Part shown: in pieces, positions 18,026 to 29,500 of the stretch
How positions within the stretch are numbered: position 1 is the first letter of the stretch
Layout: the number at the start of each line of letters is the position of its first letter
Virus record (IMG/VR): IMGVR_UViG_3300028394_000002
Location: 32,998-96,997 of that record
Reading direction: 5' to 3' (one strand)
Length of the DNA: 64,000 nucleotides
From: a virus
The notes under the pieces: generated by a model
What the model saw: the letters and a program-made list of their open reading frames with translations, nothing else
Database searches by the model: none
What the model was told of the DNA's origin: nothing
Position numbers and translations under genes: made by a program

Positions 18026-19615
18026 ACGAGAGCAGAATTTAATAACAACCCTGGGAATTTAAAAGGGTGGGACCCTAAATTACCTAAAGATAAGGGAGGG
18101 TTTGATCAATTTACAACATTAGAAAATGGTTGGAGTGCTTTAAATAGGCAAGTTAAAAAAGATGCGCTACCTGAAAGAAAGCATACTGTTGATACATTTC
18201 TTGAAAAATATGCACCAGCTTCAGATAACAATAATCATGAAGGGTATGTAAATTACTTTACAGAGAGTGTAAATCAAGCTGCTAAACAATTAGGTAAAGT
18301 TATAAATGTTAATTCAACTACACCTTTAAAAACTATAGTAGATACTATAGGAGAGAAAGAAGTAGCTAAAATTATATCTAAAAAAGAAGATGGTAAAACT
18401 TATAAAAAGTTAGAGCAAGCTAATTTCTTTGAAACTAAACCTGTAGTTAAACCGACAGTGGCTGCTAAAAGAGATTTAAGTTTTATACCAACTAAAAAAC
18501 CTACTAAAGTACCAGTAGCTAAAACACCTGTTAAAGAAGAATCAACATTACAGGCATTTGAAAAAAGTGTGATAAGCACATCTACTGCTATAGGAAATGC
18601 TGCAGAAGATGTTACACAATGGGCTAAAAGAGCAATGGTTAAACAAGGATTAGCAAATCCTGATGTAGATATAATAAAAGCTAAAAAAGTAACTTTTACT
18701 AAACCTACTACAAAAGCAACTGATGAAGTTGAAGCTCGTTTTGAATTATTAGGTGATGTTCCTGCTCAAAAAAATTCTAAAGAAGATAAATATTTTTCAT
18801 ATTATAATAAGTTTGATAGGAACAAAGGATTTAATTATGTACCTGTAAAAAATGTAGGCGCTAGTGATGTTAATACATCATATAAAAATGTTGCAGGTAT
18901 AGCTCATTTTATTTTAGATACAGATTTAGCAAGTAATACACAACATAAATATGGTAAAGGTTATGTAGATGAAAATTTAAAAGGAAATCCAATAGCAAAG
19001 GGTTCTACAGTTACAGATCCATTTGTTGTAGAAGTAACTAAAAATGAAGATAAAGTTAATATAAAGTACAAACGATTATCTGAAGTTACAGATAAATCTA
19101 AAGTTAAAACACCTTTAAGACAATTAAGATACACAGATTTAGATTGGGATGGGAAAACCGAAGTTGTATTTACTTATGATGATAAAGGAAAAAGACATAG
19201 TTCTTTTAAAAGTTCAATTAAAAGTATACCTGTAAAAGTTCCTTATGATGTTTATAATCCTATCACAAAGAAAAATGAAAAATCTACTTCTACAGATTTT
19301 ATATTTCCTAATGTAGCTAATGGTAAAGATAGTTATAATAAATTTGGTGGAGGTTCTGTAGTATTTTTAGCTAACAATAAAAAATTTGCAATAGATTTTG
19401 CAGGATCTATTAATCAAATTAAACAAACTGCTGAACAAATTATAAAACAAGAAAATATTAAACCTGAAGATTTAATTATTGCTTATCATGATTTAGGAAG
19501 TTTTTCAGCTAAACCTAAAGCCAGAAAAAATAATACTCTAAGTTTTTATCAATGGTCTGATTTTAATAACCAAGGTTATACAGGAGGAGCATTAGCAATA
19601 CCTATTAATAAATAA
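17984..19615 (+). CDS. Frameshift-accessed extension with murein hydrolase-like domain
   Basis: Read in the -1 frame from 17984, this adds 543 residues to the upstream 677. The first part contains EFNNNPGNLKGW, then GGFDQFTTLENGWSALNRQV and a helical FLEKYAPASDNNNHEGYVNYF segment. This is the pattern of the lysozyme-like domain of phage structural proteins (P5-type virion-associated murein hydrolases). A Lys/Thr-rich linker and a beta-rich C-terminal region of about 300 residues follow, which I do not recognise. The only internal initiator (GTG at 18458) lies after the hydrolase domain and has no gene-start context. Expression by frameshifting is therefore the best explanation. Confidence 0.75.
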   Translation, partial: VETSVETKARPTGVTRAEFNNNPGNLKGWDPKLPKDKGGFDQFTTLENGWSALNRQVKKDALPERKHTVDTFLEKYAPASDNNNHEGYVNYFTESVNQAAKQLGKVINVNSTTPLKTIVDTIGEKEVAKIISKKEDGKTYKKLEQANFFETKPVVKPTVAAKRDLSFIPTKKPTKVPVAKTPVKEESTLQAFEKSVISTSTAIGNAAEDVTQWAKRAMVKQGLANPDVDIIKAKKVTFTKPTTKATDEVEARFELLGDVPAQKNSKEDKYFSYYNKFDRNKGFNYVPVKNVGASDVNTSYKNVAGIAHFILDTDLASNTQHKYGKGYVDENLKGNPIAKGSTVTDPFVVEVTKNEDKVNIKYKRLSEVTDKSKVKTPLRQLRYTDLDWDGKTEVVFTYDDKGKRHSSFKSSIKSIPVKVPYDVYNPITKKNEKSTSTDFIFPNVANGKDSYNKFGGGSVVFLANNKKFAIDFAGSINQIKQTAEQIIKQENIKPEDLIIAYHDLGSFSAKPKARKNNTLSFYQWSDFNNQGYTGGALAIPINK

Positions 19616-19620
19616 ACAAT

Positions 19621-22600
19621 ATGCCAGAAAATAATAACCCCTCATTTGATATAAATTTTTTACTAGCAAATGCGCAGAGTCAAGGAATAATAGGCTCTCC
19701 TTATAAAAATAGACAGTCGTTAATATTACCTACTGAAGAAGTTAGTCAGTATGATCAAGGGTATATGGTACCATTTGAAGGTGATCCTATGGATTCTTTT
19801 TATGAGCATAGAGCTATTAATCAGCCAGGTATTGATCAACTTGCTAATGGTGTAGTTAAAGGAGCTGGACTAGCTGTTACTACATTTGCAGATACTTTTG
19901 GAGGGACTGTATATGGAATAGGTAATATGATTGCTAAAGGTGCAGCTGGAGATATAGAATCAGGTGGAGATTTATTAAATGCTTTTGTTGACAATCCTTT
20001 TAGTAATGCTATGCAGGATTTTAATGAAGGGATGGAAAGTGCTTTTGCAAACTACAGAACTAAAGCTGAACAAGAAGGCGGATTATTAGATCAAATGTTT
20101 GATGCTGATAAAGCAGCTAACTTTTGGGGTGATATGTTTATTAAGAATCTAGGGTTTGCTGGAGGAGCTATGGCTGCTGGTATGGTTAGCGGTAATTTAT
20201 TTAGTAATTTAGGCAAAGCTTTTACTCAAAAGAAAGAAGTAGAGTTATTTAATAAAATGACTAAATCTATTGCTACTGGAGAGGCTAAAAATATAGATGA
20301 AGCTATTGCATTATTACAGCAAGCTCCTGAGTTAACTAATACAACAGCTGCTACTGTTAAAGGTATGCTTGAATCAGGCGCTAAGACTTACAGAAATTGG
20401 AATAGGGCTAATCAAATAACTTCCTCTGCTATAGCTGCAACTGGTGAAGCTAGGATAGAAGCTTTAGGTAATGGCAGACAATTCTATGATACCAACAAAA
20501 AAGCTTTAGATGAAGAATACTTTGACCCTACAACTAATAGAATTAAAGCTGGTAAGGAGCAAGAGTACGAAGAGAAGTTAAAAAGTCTTGATGAGAATGT
20601 TAAAGGATTTCAGAATGCTGAATTTCTTTGGAACTCTGTATTATTAACAGCTAGTAACTTTGCTGGGTATAGAGATATGTTTGCAAAAAACTATGCTTTA
20701 AATGCTAAGAGATTTGAAAACAGTATTAAGATGACTGCTTTAAATGAGTTAAAAGCTGGAGAGAACATAGCTACTGCTATTAAACCTAAATGGTATAGCA
20801 CTTTAGGTAAAGCTGCTATATCTTCTAATAGAGAAGGTATGGAAGAGTTTTTCCAAGGTGTAGTACAAAAGTCTGCTGAAGATTACTATTCAGGTAAATT
20901 TACAGGAGCTAAGCAAGGAGGTATTACAGATATTATTAGTAGTGTTGGCCAAGGTCTATCTAATTCTACTAATCAAGAAGGTCTTACTAATTATTTTTTA
21001 GGGGCCCTTACTGGATTAATAATGCCTGGTGCAGGACTTTACCAATCTTTTAAAGATGCTAACACTGAAAATGTAGAAGCACAAGAAAGAGCTGGTGAAA
21101 TTAATAAAGCTTTTAATGAGTACTCAGCAGAGTTAAAACAAGATCCTACTAGAACTATTATTAACTTCCAAGAGATGTTAAATAGAAGTGCTAATTTAGA
21201 TCAAGCACAACAACAAGCCTTACTAAGTAGTGATAAATATAACTATGAATCTTTAAAACATGAGAAGTTTTATAATTTAGCTAATGCTTATATCAAAGCT
21301 GGTAAATATGAAGAGCTTTCTGATATGTTAAAAGATGAAACTAAATTGTCTGCTGATGATATTAGGAATAAGTATACTATACCAGTAGACCCTAAAGATG
21401 AAACTAAAGGTAAAAAAAGTTTTTTTGATGCTAAATGGAGTGATGATGAGGTAATGACTTACATTAGAAAACAATCTAGCACTAATTTAAAAGCTGTTGA
21501 AGATTTAAAAAATGTTACTGAAGATTTAGAAGCTATGTTTGGTGAACAAATAGCTTTAGTTTCTGATGGAGATAAAACTAAACAAGTAGCTATTAAAGAT
21601 ATTTTAAATAGAAGTTTATATTTAGGTGAAACTCAGGATAAACGAATTATAGATGTTTATAATGAAGTTACTGCTACTATTATGAAGGTAACTAATAATG
21701 CTTATGTATTAGCAGATTTTAGTCAACTAAATCCAACTACTATTAAAAATTTAACCACTGAAGATTTAGATAAATTAGATGGGGCTATTGATTCTATTGC
21801 TAAATTAAATATTTCAAAAATAGAACAATTAGACTTAATAGAAAAGCTAAATGATTTAACCCAATTAATAGGGGAAAGAAAAGCAATGAACTCTGCTTGG
21901 ATTAGATTAACTAATAATAACTTTACTCAAACTTTAAATATTATAGCTAAGGCTGATAAAGAAGCTGTTGATACTAAAGCAGCTGAAGAGGCTAAACAAC
22001 TATCTGATAAAGAAAAGATTAACATAGTTAGAGAAAATTCTAAAAGAGCTGGTTGGGTAGATAAAGGAGGTAATGGAATTATTGGTAATCAATTTGTTAT
22101 GAAGGTTGCTGGTAAAAATACTGCATTTGAATTAGTGCCTATTAATATAACAGAGCTAAGAAAAGAGTTTGAAGATGAAAAAAATAAAGCGTTAGAAGGT
22201 TTAGATCCTATTACTGATAAAGAAAAGATAGCTGATATTATACAAAAGTATAATGATAAGCTACAAAGTATTATAGAGGATAGAAAGACTAAAGGATTAC
22301 TATTAAAAAATATTAAAACTGGAGAATACGTTAAAAATAAAAAAGGTGTACTACAGTTATTTAATGAGGAGTTTATAGTTAAATACTTTGATAAAATAAA
22401 TTTTGTTAATAAACAACAAACTTTAATTAATAAAGTAAAGTCTACAGCTATTAAAACTAATGCTGCTAAAATTAAAGCATTAGAAGCAGTTGCTAACACT
22501 TTAAATAAAGAGATTATAACTACTATAGAGGAAGCTAAAAAAGTATTACTTGAGCAAAATGCTTTAAAAGAAGAGTTAGCTTTTCAAAAAGAGTATTATA

Positions 22601-25600
22601 AACTTGTTGGTAATATTAAAGAGAAAGGAGCTATTAACAAATCTATAAAAGCTCTAGAACAAAGAATAGCTGAATTAGAAAAAGTTAAAGAGGATATATC
22701 TAGAGTATTTAATCAACTAGCTTCTCAAAAGAATGATTTATTATTAGTCGTTGAAGAAATGAAAGACTCTTTTAAAAAGGGCCTAGATTTTTCTTTAAAT
22801 GAGTTTTTAGAAAAGTTAGATCAAATGAACTTAGAGTCTATTGATAAGATATGGGCTAAAAAACTTTCTAAAGATTTAGAAGAGTTAGCTAATACTGATG
22901 ATATAGATTATGCTTTAAATCAACTTAGTATATTAAAAGATAATGTTACTGAACAAATTGCAGCATTAAGAAAACAAGTTGAACTATTACAAACTGCTAT
23001 AAATGAATCTGATGATTTTAAAAATTGGGTATTTGCTACTAAAATAGATGACTTACCTCAATGGTTTAAAGTTAAGTGGAAAGTTGCTGATAAATATAAT
23101 TTAACAACAGCTGAATTATTAGAAGATCCTAAAATTAGAGCTTTAGCAGATTATATATTTAAAAAGTTTGCTACTACTTATAATCTTACAATTGAAGAAG
23201 CTAGAGCTGAATTTAATAAAGATTTAGAAGAGATAAATTTAAATTTAAATTATGTAAATAGACAATCATTAGAAAATGAAGCTGTAGTTACTAAACAACA
23301 ATTAGCTGAATTAGAACAAAATTTAATTGATATTAATAATCTAATTAGATTTAATAATAATAGAAAGTTATTTGAAAATTTAAATAACGCACTACAATCT
23401 ATAAAAATAGAATATTCTACTATTCTTAATAGAGATAGAAAAGATGAAATTAGTAATTTACCTGATTCACAAAAAGCAGGTGATGAAGAATTTAATCCTA
23501 AACCTATTCATACAGAAATTGCTAGTAGAGTTTTAAATAGTAATGCTCTATCTGACCATTTATTTTATACTACTAATATGACTGTAGAGTATGAAACTAA
23601 TGCTGAAGGTAAGTTAGAAACAGTTTATGATGCAGATGGTTATCCAGTTATTAATAAAAATGAAGATTCTATAAGATGGAATAACTTCTTAGAACAAAAT
23701 ACTCCTGATATAACTAATTCTAAATATGTTTTAAGAACATATCTTTTATCTGGTGCTAAGATACCTGCTGATTTAAAAATAGATGCTTTAAAACGTATTT
23801 CTAATGGTGGAGGAATTCATGATCCAGCAAATGATATAGTTACTGTATTAGTAAATACTGCTGATGGAGAGTTTGTTAAGTCAGATGATCAAGGTGAAGT
23901 ATCTAAAACTGGTAAGTATGTGTATACATTTTTACCTAAAGCAGATACTTTAATAGATAATAAAGGTAAAAGTAAAGTTAACTTAAATGCATTAGTAAAT
24001 TTCTTTATGCGTAATGCTAGTATGGAAGTTAAAGACCCTACTAACATTCATTTAACAGATCCTACTAAGTATATTACTGTTGGAGAAAAGAAATTAACTC
24101 CTTCACAATTTAAAGAGTTAGTAACAAATTTTGCTAAAGCTAACTATAACGAGTTTATAGCAGAGTTAAAAGCTAATATGGAAGCTAATGAAACTACTTA
24201 TTTAAAAGCTCCTGGAGTTACTAATGGTATTCTTTTAACTAGAGAATCTAATAAAGATGTTGCTAAATCTCCTATGAGTTCAGTAGCTGAAGTATTAAAA
24301 AACAAAAGAGGTCTTGATTCTCAAAAACCAGAAGACTTAGAGAATATAGGTGTTTATGTAATTGATAATAGTGAGGTTTGGGAAATACCAGGTTCTGGAA
24401 TTAAAATTAAAAATGGAAAGAAAGGAGCTGTTATAGTTTATAATAAAAAAACTAAAGAGTATTTCTATGCTAACCAAAGAAAGATATCTACAGAAGATAA
24501 GAAACTTATTATATACTACTTACAACAATCTAGGACACAAACAGAAAGTAGTCTTAGTGAGAAAAAGTTAAATATTGGTAATGATGGTAAGAGTTACTAT
24601 ATAGCTGATAATATGGGTAATAATGAGAAAGTTACAGATGTACCTATATTTGGTAAAACTGGTACTTTATCATTAATGAATAATATTATATTTTGGGGAG
24701 GTTCTAAAAATCCAGGTAGTAAGAACACTATTTACTTAAAGAGTAATAAAGTATATTTCTCAAACCCTAATCAAGGTTGGGCTATTACTGCTATTGATTT
24801 AGCTAATTTAGATAACCCTAAGTATAATTTAGATTTTATGGCTTTCTTAGATACTAAAAGACATAACATATCTAAGAATATGTTTGCTACAAATAAATTT
24901 TACAAGCACCCTTATATAAATGGTAAAGGAGAATTAGCTTGGAAAACTTATCCAAATGGCTATAAAGAGTTCTTATTAAACTCTAAAGATCCAATTTTAA
25001 TTACAAATGCTGTTAGTTCTAATAGTAAATATAATGGTAATAAGATGCTATTTGCTTCTAAAAATGTTATATTAGATAGTTCTAATAATGGTAAACCTAA
25101 AATATTAAATAAACTACAAACTCAACCTGAACCTGAACCTGCTCCTAAACCAGCTTCAACTCCTGGCGCTAAACCTTCATCAGGCCCAGCTGCTGGAAAA
25201 GATGCTCCTACTGAGGTGGAATTTGATGAAAACAAAATAGTATTTGGAGGAAATCTTCCAGCAGGTTTAAGAGGTGCTAGTGCTTCTGCAACTCCTGTGC
25301 CAACAGCTAAAAATTTATTTGAAGAAGTAGTAGAAGCTCATTATGGTAGTTTTATATATCAAAGTAGTAAATTTACAGAACAAGCTGGATTAAGAGCACC
25401 TGAAATTTATGGTACTAATTTTGAAAAAGTTTTTAGAAGTATAATTAAAAACAAAGGTTTAGATTCAATTATTAGAGCTGCATTATTTAGTAGAATAGGA
25501 TTTATTTTTGAAAATAGACTTACAAATAAAACGACAGGTATTCAAGAACTAGTTGAATATATTAACAAAAGCTTTAATTTAAATATTAAAATTGATAGCA

Positions 25601-26595
25601 AAAATTACGAATCGTTAAGTAATGAGCTTGATAAATTAGATTTTAATATGATAATTAATGTAATGAGTAATGAGTCATTATCTAATGATCAAAAATTACA
25701 AAAAAGTAAAGATCTCACTTTAGATAGAAATAAGTGGCTTCAAGAAACTGTTAATATTTTAAATTCTTTACTATCTAAAATAGATTCTACTATTCCTAAA
25801 TTAGAGCCTATAAAAGCTACAAAAGAAAATACAGCAAGTATATCTAACTATAGTAATAAAGAAGTATTAGATAATTTAGTAGTTAATTTAAAAGCTAAAA
25901 ATAAAAGTAGTCATGAAAGAGTTATGACTATTCTTAATAAGTATGGCATCTCATTTGATGCTTTTATACAAAATATAGAAGATTATTATAAAGGTACTGC
26001 TGTAGTTACTACTCCTTCTAATACTATGAATGGAGAGTCTTTATTTCCTACTACATCAGAACCCGTAGTAGTACCTAGTAAAAGAGTTGAAGCAGAAAAA
26101 AAAGCTTTGCGAATTTTAAATATGTTTGCAACACCTGGTAATAAAGAAGTTGAATATCAAGGTGACGAGGGGGTGCCTGGAACTTCAGAAGATGAGGATA
26201 TTACAGGTCAAAATAATAGTACAATAGGTAAAATTATTGCTACTATAAAAAAATTACCTCCTATACCATACAATATTACATCTAGTAGTGTAGAAGAGTT
26301 TAAAGATAAGCTAACAGATGAATTAGTAGATGCTGGATTATTAAATGATATTGTTGATGTAATTTCTAATATTGATAAGTTAGTTAATGAGCAACTATCT
26401 GGTTTAAGTGAGGAAGCTCCTGAATCAGTTAAAGAAGTATCTTCTAATCAAAAAGTTAATGAAGATAAAACAGTAGATCAAGTAGCAGAAGAAATAAAAA
26501 AATGTACTGGAGTAGCATCTACTAAGAAACCAAGTGGTACTGAAACAGGTGACCTAAATAAGTTTAATGGTCAAAATAGAACTAAAAAAAAATAA
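19621..26595 (+). CDS. Giant virion cargo protein, crAss-like
   Basis: The 2324-residue protein has an N-terminal region rich in small hydrophobic residues, with GAGLAVTTFADTFGGTVYG and a second Gly/Ala stretch near residue 180. Long charged helical and coiled-coil-like regions follow (about 480-1250, many Lys/Glu heptads). A Pro/Ala linker lies near 1830-1860 (PEPEPAPKPAS) and the C-terminal third is mixed. It directly precedes the virion RNA polymerase gene, which is how crAss-like phages arrange the large proteins packaged in the capsid and ejected with DNA. A cargo or ejection role is inferred from size, order and the membrane-seeking N-terminus. No enzyme motif was seen. Confidence 0.65.
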   Translation: MPENNNPSFDINFLLANAQSQGIIGSPYKNRQSLILPTEEVSQYDQGYMVPFEGDPMDSFYEHRAINQPGIDQLANGVVKGAGLAVTTFADTFGGTVYGIGNMIAKGAAGDIESGGDLLNAFVDNPFSNAMQDFNEGMESAFANYRTKAEQEGGLLDQMFDADKAANFWGDMFIKNLGFAGGAMAAGMVSGNLFSNLGKAFTQKKEVELFNKMTKSIATGEAKNIDEAIALLQQAPELTNTTAATVKGMLESGAKTYRNWNRANQITSSAIAATGEARIEALGNGRQFYDTNKKALDEEYFDPTTNRIKAGKEQEYEEKLKSLDENVKGFQNAEFLWNSVLLTASNFAGYRDMFAKNYALNAKRFENSIKMTALNELKAGENIATAIKPKWYSTLGKAAISSNREGMEEFFQGVVQKSAEDYYSGKFTGAKQGGITDIISSVGQGLSNSTNQEGLTNYFLGALTGLIMPGAGLYQSFKDANTENVEAQERAGEINKAFNEYSAELKQDPTRTIINFQEMLNRSANLDQAQQQALLSSDKYNYESLKHEKFYNLANAYIKAGKYEELSDMLKDETKLSADDIRNKYTIPVDPKDETKGKKSFFDAKWSDDEVMTYIRKQSSTNLKAVEDLKNVTEDLEAMFGEQIALVSDGDKTKQVAIKDILNRSLYLGETQDKRIIDVYNEVTATIMKVTNNAYVLADFSQLNPTTIKNLTTEDLDKLDGAIDSIAKLNISKIEQLDLIEKLNDLTQLIGERKAMNSAWIRLTNNNFTQTLNIIAKADKEAVDTKAAEEAKQLSDKEKINIVRENSKRAGWVDKGGNGIIGNQFVMKVAGKNTAFELVPINITELRKEFEDEKNKALEGLDPITDKEKIADIIQKYNDKLQSIIEDRKTKGLLLKNIKTGEYVKNKKGVLQLFNEEFIVKYFDKINFVNKQQTLINKVKSTAIKTNAAKIKALEAVANTLNKEIITTIEEAKKVLLEQNALKEELAFQKEYYKLVGNIKEKGAINKSIKALEQRIAELEKVKEDISRVFNQLASQKNDLLLVVEEMKDSFKKGLDFSLNEFLEKLDQMNLESIDKIWAKKLSKDLEELANTDDIDYALNQLSILKDNVTEQIAALRKQVELLQTAINESDDFKNWVFATKIDDLPQWFKVKWKVADKYNLTTAELLEDPKIRALADYIFKKFATTYNLTIEEARAEFNKDLEEINLNLNYVNRQSLENEAVVTKQQLAELEQNLIDINNLIRFNNNRKLFENLNNALQSIKIEYSTILNRDRKDEISNLPDSQKAGDEEFNPKPIHTEIASRVLNSNALSDHLFYTTNMTVEYETNAEGKLETVYDADGYPVINKNEDSIRWNNFLEQNTPDITNSKYVLRTYLLSGAKIPADLKIDALKRISNGGGIHDPANDIVTVLVNTADGEFVKSDDQGEVSKTGKYVYTFLPKADTLIDNKGKSKVNLNALVNFFMRNASMEVKDPTNIHLTDPTKYITVGEKKLTPSQFKELVTNFAKANYNEFIAELKANMEANETTYLKAPGVTNGILLTRESNKDVAKSPMSSVAEVLKNKRGLDSQKPEDLENIGVYVIDNSEVWEIPGSGIKIKNGKKGAVIVYNKKTKEYFYANQRKISTEDKKLIIYYLQQSRTQTESSLSEKKLNIGNDGKSYYIADNMGNNEKVTDVPIFGKTGTLSLMNNIIFWGGSKNPGSKNTIYLKSNKVYFSNPNQGWAITAIDLANLDNPKYNLDFMAFLDTKRHNISKNMFATNKFYKHPYINGKGELAWKTYPNGYKEFLLNSKDPILITNAVSSNSKYNGNKMLFASKNVILDSSNNGKPKILNKLQTQPEPEPAPKPASTPGAKPSSGPAAGKDAPTEVEFDENKIVFGGNLPAGLRGASASATPVPTAKNLFEEVVEAHYGSFIYQSSKFTEQAGLRAPEIYGTNFEKVFRSIIKNKGLDSIIRAALFSRIGFIFENRLTNKTTGIQELVEYINKSFNLNIKIDSKNYESLSNELDKLDFNMIINVMSNESLSNDQKLQKSKDLTLDRNKWLQETVNILNSLLSKIDSTIPKLEPIKATKENTASISNYSNKEVLDNLVVNLKAKNKSSHERVMTILNKYGISFDAFIQNIEDYYKGTAVVTTPSNTMNGESLFPTTSEPVVVPSKRVEAEKKALRILNMFATPGNKEVEYQGDEGVPGTSEDEDITGQNNSTIGKIIATIKKLPPIPYNITSSSVEEFKDKLTDELVDAGLLNDIVDVISNIDKLVNEQLSGLSEEAPESVKEVSSNQKVNEDKTVDQVAEEIKKCTGVASTKKPSGTETGDLNKFNGQNRTKKK

Positions 26596-26598
26596 CGA

Positions 26599-29500
26599 AT
26601 GGCTAAAAGTTGTCCTAATCCAAAACACCCAGATTTTAAAGCATTAGTAAGTCAATATGGCGAACTTAATGCTTATAAACTTTACTATAAGAATAATAGT
26701 AAAATACCAACTACTCAAGAAGTTAAAGAGATAAAACGTCTAGACCCTAAGGTTATGACTAAGTTTATCTTTGAAGGTGTTGAGTTATCTACAAATGAAC
26801 AGTCTGAATTATTTGAAGGTTTAAAGTATTACTTTATAAAGAATTTAGTAAATAATTTAAGTAGTCTAGATGATTTTAGTAATCTATTAGATGATACTTT
26901 ATCTACTTCTAAATTCCAACAAGTTTATCAAGAAGCTTTATTAGATATGGTTAGTATGTTTGATGGTACTAATCCTAGACATATGGAAATAGCTTCTGCT
27001 ATCTCTCGTGACTTTCCTACTAGTTTTCTAGCAGACTACTTTAAATTTACCTATCCTGAAGATAGTGATCATGCTAATCTTATTTTAAATACATTTAAAG
27101 TAAAGATAGCTAACCTATTTAAATTTAAAGAAGGTGATGAAGATACTTCATTTGAATTGCAAAGTTCTATTGAAGAAGTTAGAGATAATTGGAATACTGA
27201 ATCTTTAGAGCAGAATAGAAAAGATAGTTTTTCTAGGGCCATTAAGTTACTTATATCAGGTATACCTAAGTTAAGTAAGCAAAATTTAGTAGACAATCCT
27301 ACAGGATACTCTGTAGATGATTATAATAATGCTATTTTAAGTGATAACTTAAATTTAGAATCTCCTATTGCCCAAAGTGAAGCTAATGACTTACTAATGA
27401 ATGTATTTGTTAATCAGCCTGCTGATATAAATGCTTTTATGAGAGTTATTAAAAATGAGAGAAAAACTAATCCTACTATTGAATGGTTACATCAAAAAGT
27501 ATTTTATCCTGAACAATTTATATTTGATGATAAAGGTAATGTACTATCTTTAAAAGATAATAATGAATCTAATTTACCAAGAATATCTTTAATAAATAAA
27601 TTTATATCTTCTTTTTCTAACACTAAATACGAATTTATTAACCAAGTTATTAATGGCGATGAGATAAAATCTCAAAATGCTGATACTAATAACATGCAAA
27701 ATAGAATGTTAAAAGAGTGGAGTGGGCAATTAGATATTGCTTTTACTGAAAATAAATCTAAAATAATTAACACTCTTAATGATAAGTATTCTAGCGAAGA
27801 AGAGATTTTAAAAGCTATAGGCTTTCCTTTAGCTTCTAAAGGTGTTATAACATCTAAAAAGAAAATAAAGGTCTTAGCAGGCTCTAAAACATTCTTTGAA
27901 GTTTATGCTGCTTTTCTAGGAGAATTTAAAACCTTTATAAAGAATGGTGGAAATCCTATAGATATATTCCAACAAGTAGGTAAAGAGCCTTCTACAATTA
28001 ATGTTCTAGCTACGGCTATGATAGAATTTAATGCTCCTTATAGAAATGATTATGATAATCAGCTTGCTAATGTTAGTGGTAATAACGTATCTAGTATTAA
28101 TTTAAATACTTATCAAACTTTAGTAATTAATAACTTAAATAGAGTTGTTGACTTAGTTAGAGATGAGTTAGGATATGATGGAGTAGATGCAGATACATTT
28201 AAAGATGTATATTTAAAACGATTAAATGAAATATACCCTGAGATACTTAATAGTTGGAGTTATGATAGTATTTGGTTAAATAAATATCTAGCTAAAGGTA
28301 CTAAAATAACAATGAGTTTAATTGCTGGTACTACTGCAGATAATGATGGGTTACCTACAAGTAAACTAGTAGAAAGTGATTTATGGAGTAGTTTTTTAAA
28401 TAATACTTTAGAGAATAACTTTCCTGCTATTAAACACGCTGATAGAAGTATGTTTCCTTCTTATAGTTTTGGGTATGGGGTAACTGATATATTTAGTGAT
28501 ATTGCTAGTAATTATACACCTACAAGCAATTGGAGAAGTATATTTAAAGGTTACTTACATGATTACTTTGTAAGTGAGTTAAAACGTGTTAGAAAAACTA
28601 GAGGTGATTATAAAGCTTATATAGAAAACTACGATACATTAGGACAAGAGTTTTTAGTATTTAATGGTATACTTGACACCTTTAAAAAAGATGCTAGCCA
28701 TCAAGCTAGATTAGAAGCTTTAATTAATTCAGATGAATTAGATTTTACTGGGAATAATTTTGTAAATAAACAAATGGATTCTTGGATAAATGATTACTTC
28801 GCTAAAACTAAAGCTGAATCTAGATTAGCTGGTATAAATGAATTAACTCCTGGAGCAGGCTTAAATAAAAATGTAATTAGTAATTTAACAGAATCTTTTA
28901 AATCTAAACCTGATACCTTTGAATTTTATGATGAAGCTATTGAGTTAGCCGCTGCTAAATTCTTTGTAGGAGCTGTAGAACAATCTAAGTTATTTTTAGG
29001 TGACCCTGCTTTTTATAAAATTAAAGGGTTTACTAATAACTTAAATAATGCTAGACAAGTAACTGCTGAAGAATCTATTTTAATATATGACTTTGTTAAG
29101 AGGGCTAATATGCAATCATCTACTAAGCAAGTTATGATAGTAGATAATGTAACTAATAGTTACTTAGAGAGCCTATTTAACAGTCCTAACTATAAGATAA
29201 AATTAAAAGATGGTGAAGAGTTTTTTTACAGAAAAAAATTTGATGGTACTTTAACTGAATTAGTTATTGACGATCCTAGAGTTGTAGCTCACATTAGAGA
29301 AGAACTAGCAAAGATATATCAAAATGATTTAGAATCTTTTGAAGCTTACTTTCCTAAAGGAGGGTTTGAAGAAACAGATGGTTATTCTTTAGGTAATATA
29401 TTCTTTGCTGCTGAAAGTATTTTTAGAACTGAAGGTATTAGCAGTAGTAGACTAGAAGTAGTTAAAAAAGAGTTAAAAGCTTTATCTGCTAATTCTCAAG

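Noticed and set aside
17985-18060. Reassignment of TAG as a sense codon, as in some crAss-like phages, to explain the 17985 stop
   Set aside because: Reading through the TAG in the zero frame soon meets another TAG (17997) and then TAA, and the recognisable domain is in the -1 frame. TAG also ends other genes (1767-1769, 43508-43510) and is absent inside the very long reading frames.
18458-19615. A separate gene starting at GTG 18458
   Set aside because: The same frame is open upstream to 17984 and encodes a lysozyme-like domain before this codon. GTG 18458 lies in a Lys/Thr linker with no gene-start context, so it is an artefact of requiring an initiator codon.
22089-22499. Opposite-strand frame of 136 codons, and similar frames at 1275-1580, 13774-14115, 32833-33204, 36573-36941 and 45295-45633
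   Set aside because: Each lies wholly inside, or antisense to, a well-supported long gene and shows no recognisable motif. They are shadows of AT-rich coding sequence.
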